Notes under the pieces: generated by a model | Seen by the model: only the letters and a program-made list of their open reading frames with translations | Database searches by the model: none | Told to the model about the DNA's origin: nothing | From: CAYSLC01 sp964431545 | GTDB taxonomy: Bacteria > Desulfobacterota > Desulfobacteria > Desulfobacterales > JAABSP01 | DNA length: 58,535 nucleotides | Assembly (NCBI GenBank): GCA_964431545.1 | Contig: CAYSLC010000007.1 | Span: 1-58,535, forward strand | Direction of reading: 5' to 3' | Shown: positions 49,436-57,820 of the stretch, in pieces | Layout: each line of letters begins with the position of its first letter | How positions within the stretch are numbered: the stretch's first letter is position 1 | Translations under genes and position numbers: made by a program

Positions 49436-51298
49436 ATGGAACATAGAAACACCATCGGCGCCATCCCCCTGGGAGACGGTCGGTGCCGGTTCAGGGTGTG
49501 GTCACCGGATGCCGGGAGGATGGCCCTCCGTCTCCGTTCCGAAAAGCGGGCCGTGGAGATGGCCAAAGGGACGGACGGCTGTTTCGAGGTGACGGCCGAC
49601 GCGGCGCCCGGGGATCGATACCGGTTCCGGATCGAGGGGGAAAAGGAACGGCCCGATCCCGCCTCCCGGTTCCAGCCCGAAGGGGTCCACGGCCCGTCGG
49701 CGGTGGTCGACCCCGGTTTCGACTGGACGGACCGGTGCTGGTTCGGCATCCCCCTGGCCGACTACGTCACTTACGAACTCCACGTGGGGACCTTCAGCCG
49801 GTCCGGCACCTTCGACGGGATCATCCCCCATCTCGATGACCTGAAATCCCTGGGGATCACCGCCGTGGAGCTGATGCCGGTGGCCCAGTTTCCCGGAGAC
49901 CGCAACTGGGGGTATGACGGCGTCTACCCCTTCGCCGCCCAGGAGAGCTACGGCGGACCCGACGGGCTCCGGCGGCTGGTGGACGCCTGCCACGCCAAGG
50001 GTCTCGCGGTGGTCCTCGACGTGGTCTACAACCACTTCGGTCCCGAGGGCAACTACCTGTGGGACTATGGTCCCTATTTCACCGACCATTACCGGACCCC
50101 CTGGGGGTACGCCCTCAACTTCGACGGGCCGGAGAGCGGCGGGGTCCGGAACTACTTCATCGAAAACGCCCTCTACTGGATCGAAACCTGCCACGTGGAC
50201 GCATTGCGCCTCGATGCCGTCCATGCCATCTACGACGCATCGGCCCGGCCGTTTCTGGAGGAGCTGGCCGGGGCCGTGTCGGACGCCCGCCGCAGGCTCA
50301 ACCGGCGGATCCACCTCATCGCCGAGAGCGACCTGAACGACACCCGGCTGGTCCGGCCCCGGGCCCTGGGCGGGTTCGGGCTCGACGCCCAGTGGTCGGA
50401 CGATTTCCACCACAGCCTCCACGCCCTGCTCACCGGCGACCGCTCCGGCTACTATGTCGACTTCGGCCGGGTCGGCCACCTGGCCAAGGCCATGGCCGAG
50501 GGGTATGTCTACGCCGGGGAGTACTCCGGGTTCCGGAGGCGGCGCCACGGCAACTCCTCCCGGAACATCCCGGCCCGGCGGCTCGTGGTCTGCGCCCAGA
50601 ACCACGATCAGGTGGGCAACCGGATGGCGGGGGACCGCCTGAGCCGACAGATCTCCTTCGAGGGTCTCAAGCTGGCCGCCGGGGCCCTGCTCCTTTCCCC
50701 CTTTCCCCCGCTTCTCTTCATGGGGGAGGAGTACGGTGAGACGGCCGACTTCCCCTACTTCATCAGCCACACCGATCCCGATCTGGTCCAGGCGGTCCGG
50801 GAGGGGCGGAGCCGGGAGTTTTCGGCGTTCCAGTGGAAGGGGGAGCCGCCCGATCCCCAGGACCCCGAAACGTTCTACCGGGCCAAGCTCGACCACGGCC
50901 TGAAGGAGACGGGGCACCACAAGGTCCTCCACGCCCTCCACCGACGGCTGCTGGCCCTCGGAAGGGATGTCCCGGCCCTGGCTCGCGGGAGCAAACGGTG
51001 TCTGGAAACCCAATCTTTCGAGGCCGAGCGCCTTCTGATCCTCCGGCGATGGGAGGGCGCGGACGAGGCCCTCGTCACCCTCCATTTCGGCGAGACGCCC
51101 TGTACGGTGGAGATCGACCTGCCCGCCGGAACCTGGCGCCGGGAGATCGACTCGGCGGACCCGGAATGGGAGGGGCCGGGGGGAGCGGTCCCCGGGCGGA
51201 TCATCTCCGATGGGAGGGCCGCCGTCGAGTGCCGCCCGACCGCCTTCACCCTGTGGCGCCACACCACCGAACCCCACGACAACGCGAAGGAACCCTAA
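49436..51298 (+). CDS. treZ: Malto-oligosyltrehalose trehalohydrolase
   Basis: GH13 enzyme of 620 residues that releases trehalose from the reducing end of maltooligosyl trehalose. An N-terminal beta-sandwich (about 1-95) precedes the barrel. Conserved regions are DVVYNHFGPEGNY (region I), DALRLDAVHAI with the nucleophile Asp (II), LIAESDLND with the acid/base Glu (III) and CAQNHDQVGNR (IV). DYVTYELHVGTF marks the TreZ family. It starts a treZ-GH57-treY cluster, with treY completing the TreY-TreZ trehalose pathway from glycogen or maltodextrin. Confidence 0.96.
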   Translation: MEHRNTIGAIPLGDGRCRFRVWSPDAGRMALRLRSEKRAVEMAKGTDGCFEVTADAAPGDRYRFRIEGEKERPDPASRFQPEGVHGPSAVVDPGFDWTDRCWFGIPLADYVTYELHVGTFSRSGTFDGIIPHLDDLKSLGITAVELMPVAQFPGDRNWGYDGVYPFAAQESYGGPDGLRRLVDACHAKGLAVVLDVVYNHFGPEGNYLWDYGPYFTDHYRTPWGYALNFDGPESGGVRNYFIENALYWIETCHVDALRLDAVHAIYDASARPFLEELAGAVSDARRRLNRRIHLIAESDLNDTRLVRPRALGGFGLDAQWSDDFHHSLHALLTGDRSGYYVDFGRVGHLAKAMAEGYVYAGEYSGFRRRRHGNSSRNIPARRLVVCAQNHDQVGNRMAGDRLSRQISFEGLKLAAGALLLSPFPPLLFMGEEYGETADFPYFISHTDPDLVQAVREGRSREFSAFQWKGEPPDPQDPETFYRAKLDHGLKETGHHKVLHALHRRLLALGRDVPALARGSKRCLETQSFEAERLLILRRWEGADEALVTLHFGETPCTVEIDLPAGTWRREIDSADPEWEGPGGAVPGRIISDGRAAVECRPTAFTLWRHTTEPHDNAKEP

Positions 51299-51306
51299 AA
51301 GAGACC

Positions 51307-53736
51307 ATGGAACGATTCATCTGCATTCACGGCCATTTCTATCAACCCCCCCGGGAGAACGCCTGGCTGGAGGCCGTCGAGGTTCAGGATTCGGCCTATC
51401 CCTACCACGACTGGAACGAGCGGATCACGGCGGAATGTTATTCCCGGAACGCCGCCTCCCGGATCCTCGACGGCGAGGGGCGGATCGAGCGGATCGTCAA
51501 CAACTATACCAAAATCAGCTTCAACTTCGGCCCCACGCTGCTGGCCTGGATGGCCGCCAACACCCCGGGCGTCTACGGGGCGATCATCGAATCGGACCGG
51601 CGGAGCATGAAGCGGTTCGACGGTCACGGATCGGCCATGGCCCAGGCCTACAACCATATGATCATGCCCCTGGCCGACCGCCGGGACAAGGAGACCCAGG
51701 TGATCTGGGGAATCCGGGACTTTGAGAAGCGGTTCGGCCGAAAGCCCGATGGGATGTGGCTTCCGGAGACGGCCGTGGACCTCGAGTCCCTGGAAGTGCT
51801 GGTTGAAAACGGGATCCGTTTCTCCATTCTGGCCCCCCACCAGGCCGGCCGGGTCCGCCCCCTGGAGGGGGGGCAGTGGCAGGACGTCAGCAATTCCGCC
51901 GTGGACATCACCATGCCCTATCTTCAGCGGCTGCCCTCCGGGGGGGAGATCGCCCTCTTCTTCTACGACGGCCCCATCTCCCGGGCGGTCGCCTTCGAGG
52001 GGATCCTCAACAGTGGGGAGAGCTTCGCCGACAGGCTCATGGACGGGTTCATCCAGGGCAAGGAGGGGCCCCAGCTCGCCCACATCGCCACCGACGGGGA
52101 AAGCTACGGCCATCACCACCCCAACGGCGACATGGCTCTGGCGTACGTCCTCCATCACATCGAGGAGACCGGGATGGCGGAGCTGATCAACTATGCCGCG
52201 TTTCTCGATCGCTTCCCTCCCACCCACGAGGTGGAGATCGTGGAGAGCAGCTCCTGGAGCTGTATCCACGGTATCGAGCGATGGCGGGGGGATTGCGGCT
52301 GCAACAGCGGGGGCCGGCCGGGGTGGAACCAGCGTTGGCGGGAGCCCCTGCGCAAAGCCCTGAACTGGCTTCGCGGGGGGGTGGCGACGATCTATGAGGC
52401 CCAGGGGGAGAAGCTGTTGCGGGATCCCTGGGCCGCGCGAAACGACTACATCGATGTGGTCTTCGACCGGTCCCAGGGGGTGCGGGAGCGGTTTTTCGAC
52501 CGCCATGCCGTAAAGACCCCGGACAAAGAGGAGGAGGTCCGGCTGTTGAAACTCCTGGAACTCCAGCGCCAGGCGATGCTCATGTACACCAGTTGCGGCT
52601 GGTTTTTCGACGAACTGTCGGGCATCGAGACCGTCCAGGTGATCCAGTACGCCGGCCGGGCGATCCAGCTGGCCGCTCAGTTTCCGGGCGGAGAGAAGCT
52701 GGAAGAGGGGTTCCTCCGGGAGGTGGAGAAGGCCGAAAGCAACATTCCGGACCACGGGAACGGCCGGCAGATCTTCGAAAAGTTCGTGAGACCGGCCATG
52801 GTCGACCTCCGGAACGTGGGGGCCCACTATGCCGTAAGCTCCATGTTCGAGGACTATCCCGAACAGGATGAGGTCTTCTGCTACGGCGTCCAGCGGGACC
52901 ACTACCGATTCGGCGAGGCGGGCATGGCCAAGCTGGCCGTGGGGGAGGTGACCATCATCTCCAAGGTCACCCTGGCGTCCTCCCGGTTCGATTTCGGCGT
53001 GGTCCATCTGGGGGATCACAACATCACCTGCGGAATCCGGGAGGACGGCGACCGGGAGGGCTTTCTCGTCTTCGGCGAGGAGATCTTCAAGGCCTTCAAC
53101 ATCGCCGATTTTCCCGAAGCCATCCGGGTCCTCGACCGTCGGTACCCCGCGTACCGCTCCTCCCTCACCTCCCTGTTCCAGGACGAGCAACGGAAGATCC
53201 TCGCCCTGATTCTGGCCAACACCATGGAGAACATCGAAGCGAGCTACCGTCAGATCTACAACGCACACGCCCCCCTCATGCGCTTCATGCGGGTGGCGGG
53301 ATCACCGGTGCCCCGGGCGCTCTACACCGCCGGTGAGGTGGTGTTGAACCGGGATCTGCGCGAAGCCTTCCGGCGGCCGGACATCAATACCGAGGAGATC
53401 GCCCACCTGCTGAGTCAGGTGCGGCTCTCCGGCATCACACTTGACAAGCAGACCCTGGAGTTCACCCTCCGCCGGACCCTGGAGGGGACCATGGTGGAGA
53501 TCATGGAGACCCCCGAAGACCTCGATGCCCTGAACCGGCTCGGTCAGGGGATGCAGGTGATCTCCATGCTCCCCTTCGATGTGGAACTCCGGATGATCCA
53601 GGACCAGTGTTACGAATTGGCCCAGGAACTCTATTCCGTCATGAAGTACAAGGCCAACCGCGGCAACACCACCGCCGGGGAATGGCTGGAGCGGTTCCGA
53701 ACCATCTGCTGGCAGCTCAACCTTCGAATCGAATAG
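51307..53736 (+). CDS. GH57-family glycosidase with DUF3536 domain
   Basis: Protein of 809 residues. The N-terminal barrel begins FICIHGHFYQPPRENAWLE, the typical GH57 opening with its histidine pair. GMWLPETAVDLE is the region expected to carry the nucleophile Glu, and HIATDGESYGHHH contains the conserved Asp. The C-terminal 450 residues match the DUF3536 type, often found with glycogen genes, whose exact activity is not settled. It sits between treZ (8-base gap) and treY (23-base gap), the place where a debranching enzyme (TreX) is often encoded, so an alpha-glucan trimming or branching role is likely. Confidence 0.87.
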   Translation: MERFICIHGHFYQPPRENAWLEAVEVQDSAYPYHDWNERITAECYSRNAASRILDGEGRIERIVNNYTKISFNFGPTLLAWMAANTPGVYGAIIESDRRSMKRFDGHGSAMAQAYNHMIMPLADRRDKETQVIWGIRDFEKRFGRKPDGMWLPETAVDLESLEVLVENGIRFSILAPHQAGRVRPLEGGQWQDVSNSAVDITMPYLQRLPSGGEIALFFYDGPISRAVAFEGILNSGESFADRLMDGFIQGKEGPQLAHIATDGESYGHHHPNGDMALAYVLHHIEETGMAELINYAAFLDRFPPTHEVEIVESSSWSCIHGIERWRGDCGCNSGGRPGWNQRWREPLRKALNWLRGGVATIYEAQGEKLLRDPWAARNDYIDVVFDRSQGVRERFFDRHAVKTPDKEEEVRLLKLLELQRQAMLMYTSCGWFFDELSGIETVQVIQYAGRAIQLAAQFPGGEKLEEGFLREVEKAESNIPDHGNGRQIFEKFVRPAMVDLRNVGAHYAVSSMFEDYPEQDEVFCYGVQRDHYRFGEAGMAKLAVGEVTIISKVTLASSRFDFGVVHLGDHNITCGIREDGDREGFLVFGEEIFKAFNIADFPEAIRVLDRRYPAYRSSLTSLFQDEQRKILALILANTMENIEASYRQIYNAHAPLMRFMRVAGSPVPRALYTAGEVVLNRDLREAFRRPDINTEEIAHLLSQVRLSGITLDKQTLEFTLRRTLEGTMVEIMETPEDLDALNRLGQGMQVISMLPFDVELRMIQDQCYELAQELYSVMKYKANRGNTTAGEWLERFRTICWQLNLRIE

Positions 53737-53759
53737 GCGCAAACCCAAGGGAGAAGCCC

Positions 53760-56465
53760 ATGCCACCCACAGCCACCTATCGCATCCAGTTCACCCCGGA
53801 GTTCGGTTTCGACGACGCCCGGTCGATTCTGCCCTATCTGGACGAACTGGGGATCTCCGACATCTATGCCTCGCCCATCCTGGCGGCCCGGACGGGGAGC
53901 AGCCACGGCTACGACGGTGTCGACCCCAACCGGATCTGTCCGCGCCTCGGAGGGGCGGAGGATTTCCGAAAGCTTCGGCGGGAGATGGGCGAGCGGGGGA
54001 TGGGCTGGCTCCAGGATATCGTCCCCAACCATATGGCGTTCCATCCGGAGAACCGGATGCTCATGGACCTCCTCGAGAAGGGAGAAGCATCGGCCTACCA
54101 CCGGTTTTTCGACATCGACTGGAACCATCCCGACCCGGGGCTCCGGGGCAGGATCCTGGTCCCCTTTCTGGGCGGCCGGTACGGCGATCTGTTGAACAAC
54201 GGGGAGATTCGGATCGGATGGGACGGGCGGGGGTTCTCTTTTCTCTACTATGAATGGGTTCTGCCCCTCTCCCCATGGACCTACGGGCATTTCCTGGAAG
54301 GCGACGGCCGGGTTCCCCCCGACGCCCTCCGGGACCTCCTTTCCGGGATCCGGGAGGTTCCGGAGACGGATCCCTTCCGCATCGACGATCTCAAGGGAGA
54401 TTTGGCGGCCCTGCGCCGGGACGACCCGGCGGTACGGGCGTGGATCGACGACCGCCTGGAGAGGGTCAACGGGGATCCCGCCCGATTCGACGCGGTGATG
54501 GTCCGGCAGCACTTCCGGCCCTCCTTCTGGCGGGTGGCCGAACATGAGATCGACTACAGACGCTTCTTCCACATCAATGACCTGATCTGCCTGCGGGCCG
54601 AGGACCCCCTGGTCTTCGACCACACCCACCGGACCATCCTGGAGCTTACACGGGACGGGACCTTCACGGGACTCCGGATCGACCACGTGGACGGCCTCGC
54701 CGATCCGCTCTCCTATCTTCGGTCCCTCCGCCGGGCCGCCGGGGAGGTCTATATCGTCGTGGAAAAGATCCTGGGGGAGGCCGAGGCGCTTCCCGCCTCC
54801 TGGCCCATCCAGGGGACCACCGGATACGCCTTCCTGAACCAGGTCAACGGGCTCTTCTGCCGTCGGGATGCCGCCGCCCGGTTTGAGGAGATCTACGGAG
54901 ATTTCCTCGGGGCCCCTCCGGCCCCCGCCGGGCTGGTGATCGATCACCGGATGCGGGTCCTTCAGGCCCACATGGCCGGAGAGGTGGAGAACGTCGTCCG
55001 GCGGCTCCGGAATCTGGCGCGCACCCGCATCGAGGGGAGGGATCTGACCCGAAGGAATCTGAAACGGGCCCTCCAGGCGGTGATGGTCCGGCTGCCGGTC
55101 TACCGGACCTACCTGGAAGATCCGGGCGTCCGGGAGACGGACCTTCGGCACCTCAACGCCGCCGTGGAGGGAGCGGTGGTGGCGCTGCCCGGGCTGAAGC
55201 CGGAGGCGGCCGCCATCCGGAAGATTCTTCTCGGGAAGTGGGGGACCGGCCCCGAATGGGCCGATCTCGTCCAACGGTTCCAGCAGCTCACCGCCCCCCT
55301 GGCGGCCAAAGGGTTCGAGGACACCACCCTCTACGTCTACAATCGACTGATCTCCCTCAACGAGGTGGGCGGCGAACCATCCCGGTTCGGGCTTTCCGTG
55401 GAGGACTTCCATGGTGCCATGGCGGACCGGGCGCGGAACCGGCCCCACGCCATGAGCGCCACAGCCACCCACGACACCAAACGGGGAGAGGATGGGCGGG
55501 CCCGGATCAACGTCCTTTCGGAAATCGTCGGGGAATGGGAGCGGCGGGTGACCCGGTGGCGGGACCTCAACCGGGCGCTGAAGATCAACCTGGCCGGAAC
55601 CGCCGTCCCGGATCCCAACGAGGAGTGGTTCCTCTACCAGACCCTGATCGGGGCCTATCCCGCCGATTCCGGAGAGTTGAATGGATTTCCGGGCCGGATC
55701 TGCGACTACCTGATCAAGGCCCTGCGGGAGGCGGAGGTCCATTCCGACTGGACGGCGCCGGACGAGGCCTACGAGGATGCTTGCCGGTCTTTTGTTCGGG
55801 GGATCCTGGATCGGAAGCGGGGGGCGGCGTTTCTGGCGGACTTCCTCCCTTTTCAGGAGCGGATCGCCCATTTCGGACGCCTCAACAGTCTCTCCCAGAC
55901 CCTGATCAAGATCACCGCCCCGGGGGTCCCGGACATCTACCAGGGGACAGAGGGCTGGGACCTCAGCCTGGTGGATCCGGACAACCGCCGGCCGGTGGAT
56001 TACGGCAGAAGAACGGCGGCCCTCCGGGACATCCGGGAGAGAACATCGGCGGATCCCGCCGCCCTGATCCGGGAGCTGCTGTCCGACCCGGCCGATGGGC
56101 GGATCAAGCTCTTCCTGGTCCACCGGGCCCTGGCCGCCAGGCGGAGCAAGCGGGCGCTCTTTCTCGACGGAGACTACCTGCCGCTTTCCGTATCGGGAGC
56201 ACGGGCAAAGCAGCTCATTGCGTTCGCCCGGGTTCACAAGGGGGAATGGGCCGTCTGCCTGGCCCCGCGTCTGTTGACTTCGGATCTCCAGGTCGGGGCG
56301 TACCCCCTGGGCGACGGGTTCTGGCGGGAGACGCGAATCTCTCTTCCCCGGGAGGCGCCCGCCGTCTGGGATGAGGTCCTCACCGGCCGGCGCCTCGACG
56401 ATCCCTCCTCCGTGGGCGGGGTGCTGGAGAGCTTACCCGCGGGGCTGATCATGGGAACGCGGTAA
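53760..56465 (+). CDS. treY: Malto-oligosyltrehalose synthase
   Basis: GH13 enzyme of 901 residues that isomerises the terminal alpha-1,4 bond of maltodextrin to an alpha,alpha-1,1 bond, giving maltooligosyl trehalose for TreZ. Markers are ATYRIQFTPEFGFDDA, SHGYDGVDPNRICPRLGG, DIVPNHMAFHPEN, the nucleophile region GLRIDHVDGLADP, VVEKILGEAEALP with the acid/base Glu, and TATHDTKRGEDGRARI. The length is typical. ATG 53760 follows GGGAGAAGCCC. It is the last of three tightly spaced alpha-glucan genes. Confidence 0.96.
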   Translation: MPPTATYRIQFTPEFGFDDARSILPYLDELGISDIYASPILAARTGSSHGYDGVDPNRICPRLGGAEDFRKLRREMGERGMGWLQDIVPNHMAFHPENRMLMDLLEKGEASAYHRFFDIDWNHPDPGLRGRILVPFLGGRYGDLLNNGEIRIGWDGRGFSFLYYEWVLPLSPWTYGHFLEGDGRVPPDALRDLLSGIREVPETDPFRIDDLKGDLAALRRDDPAVRAWIDDRLERVNGDPARFDAVMVRQHFRPSFWRVAEHEIDYRRFFHINDLICLRAEDPLVFDHTHRTILELTRDGTFTGLRIDHVDGLADPLSYLRSLRRAAGEVYIVVEKILGEAEALPASWPIQGTTGYAFLNQVNGLFCRRDAAARFEEIYGDFLGAPPAPAGLVIDHRMRVLQAHMAGEVENVVRRLRNLARTRIEGRDLTRRNLKRALQAVMVRLPVYRTYLEDPGVRETDLRHLNAAVEGAVVALPGLKPEAAAIRKILLGKWGTGPEWADLVQRFQQLTAPLAAKGFEDTTLYVYNRLISLNEVGGEPSRFGLSVEDFHGAMADRARNRPHAMSATATHDTKRGEDGRARINVLSEIVGEWERRVTRWRDLNRALKINLAGTAVPDPNEEWFLYQTLIGAYPADSGELNGFPGRICDYLIKALREAEVHSDWTAPDEAYEDACRSFVRGILDRKRGAAFLADFLPFQERIAHFGRLNSLSQTLIKITAPGVPDIYQGTEGWDLSLVDPDNRRPVDYGRRTAALRDIRERTSADPAALIRELLSDPADGRIKLFLVHRALAARRSKRALFLDGDYLPLSVSGARAKQLIAFARVHKGEWAVCLAPRLLTSDLQVGAYPLGDGFWRETRISLPREAPAVWDEVLTGRRLDDPSSVGGVLESLPAGLIMGTR

Positions 56466-56488
56466 CGGTTTCCGGGGGACGGGGGACG

Positions 56489-57049
56489 GTGGAAGATCTT
56501 CCGAGGAGGCTGGCACGGTGGCTGGCGGGGTGGCTGGACGACCTCCCGACCTTTCGGGGGGTGCTGGACGCGGTCATCGGAAGCGACGCCGATTCCATCC
56601 TCTGGTGGCAGATGAGCATCCGGGCCGTCCTGATCTTCCTCGCCACCCTGGGACTGATCCGGATGGGCGGCACACGGGTCTTCGGAAAGAACACCGCCTT
56701 CGATATCGTCCTCGGCGTCATTCTCGGATCGATCCTCAGCCGCGCCCTCACCGCAAACGCCGCCTTTTTTCCCACCCTCGCCGCCGCCGTCACCCTGGTC
56801 CTTCTCCACATGGTGCTCGCCAGACTGGCGCTCCGGAGCCACCGGGTGGGGCACCTGGTCAAAGGCGTGGAGCACCGGATCATCGCGGATGGGGAGGTCC
56901 GGTGGGATGTTCTCCGGAAAAACCACATGACCCGCCATGATCTCGAGGAGATCCTCCGGTTGAACGCCGGCACCGAAGAGGTGGACCGGATCGCGGAGGC
57001 CTATCTGGAGCGCAACGGCGACGTGAGCATCATCAAGAAATCGTCCTGA
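56489..57049 (+). CDS. DUF421 (YetF-type) membrane protein
   Basis: Protein of 186 residues with three hydrophobic spans (about 43-62, 68-88, 93-115) and a cytoplasmic C-terminal domain, the DUF421/YetF layout. LIRMGGTRVFGKNTAFDIVLGVILGS is close to the family signature. HRIIADGEVRWDVLRKNHMTRHDLEEILRL matches its soluble part. Function is not established; some members affect spore or stress physiology. It starts at GTG 56489, 23 bases after treY, so it may be in the trehalose transcript. Confidence 0.85.
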   Translation: MEDLPRRLARWLAGWLDDLPTFRGVLDAVIGSDADSILWWQMSIRAVLIFLATLGLIRMGGTRVFGKNTAFDIVLGVILGSILSRALTANAAFFPTLAAAVTLVLLHMVLARLALRSHRVGHLVKGVEHRIIADGEVRWDVLRKNHMTRHDLEEILRLNAGTEEVDRIAEAYLERNGDVSIIKKSS

Positions 57050-57383
57050 CCATCCGTACCGTCCCAAAATCTGTACGGAACCACCGGAGATCCGGAATCA
57101 GGGGATCCCCGGCACCCCCCCCCCGCCAACCGGATGCACCCAGGCCACCCATCCGGTATCCGAAAGGCTTCCTCCCGGCCGCCGCCATCGCGGATCCCTC
57201 CTAGTGGGAGTATCGCCAACTTACCGATCCCGTATCCCCCATATGCGGGTTTTAGTCTATTTACGAAACCGGGCGCCATTCATTACCTTGGGATAGAATC
57301 GACATTCGGCAATGGGCCGAAAGCGCGGGCGGCATGTCCATCCGCGGATGAATGGAGCTTCGGATTTGCCAAAGGAGGGTATC
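57050..57383. other. Intergenic region before the Tyr/Asp-rich genes
   Basis: No coding frame is supported. It contains a 7-bp inverted repeat TCCGTAC...GTACGGA (57053-57079) just after DUF421, a poly-C tract, the terminator listed separately, and GATAGAAT near 57292, a possible -10 for the next gene without a clear -35. Confidence 0.45.
57229..57253 (+). terminator. Intrinsic terminator of the treZ-DUF421 transcript
   Basis: CCCGTAT, a 7-base loop, then ATGCGGG pairs over seven positions (one G-U) and is followed directly by TTTT. It lies 180 bases downstream of DUF421 on the plus strand. Confidence 0.55.
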
Positions 57384-57773
57384 ATGAAGAAAACACGATC
57401 GAGAAAACTGGGACTTTTCCTCACCATGGCGGCGGTGGCCGCTTTCCTCGCCGGACCGCCGGCGGCCACGGCGCAGGACTACGACCAGGAGTATGAGTAT
57501 GAAGCCGGACAAGGGGTGCACCAGGAGGAATGGTACGACCCCAGCGACTGGTTCGGGGTCGAGGATCGAGGGATCGATTATGAGAACGACTGGTATGACT
57601 ACACCTATAACTACCCCGCCACCTACCAGTATGACTACGACTACTCGGCCCGGGGGTACTACGGAGAAGAAGGGGCCGATCTCTACGGAGACGAGATGTA
57701 TGGGGATCGGTACGACTACTACTCGGATACCTGGTATGACGATCGGGATGAGTTCGACGCCTGGTATGAGTAG
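57384..57773 (+). CDS. Secreted Tyr/Asp-rich low-complexity protein
   Basis: Protein of 129 residues. It has a signal peptide (LGLFLTMAAVAAFLAGPPAATA, then QDYDQEYEYEAG) and a mature part dominated by Tyr, Asp and Glu with Trp (DYTYNYPATYQYDYDYSARGYY, shown as pieces NYPATYQYDYD and DEMYGDRYDYYSDTWYDD). It is very acidic and has no cysteine. No family recognised. It starts at ATG 57384 after AAAGGAGGGT. The next gene, 47 bases on, is also secreted and Tyr/Asp/Arg-rich, so the two may be a functional pair. Confidence 0.75.
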   Translation: MKKTRSRKLGLFLTMAAVAAFLAGPPAATAQDYDQEYEYEAGQGVHQEEWYDPSDWFGVEDRGIDYENDWYDYTYNYPATYQYDYDYSARGYYGEEGADLYGDEMYGDRYDYYSDTWYDDRDEFDAWYE

Positions 57774-57820
57774 AAGATGGGGCGAAGAGATGGATAAAGG
57801 ATAAACAAAGGAGGTTTCCA

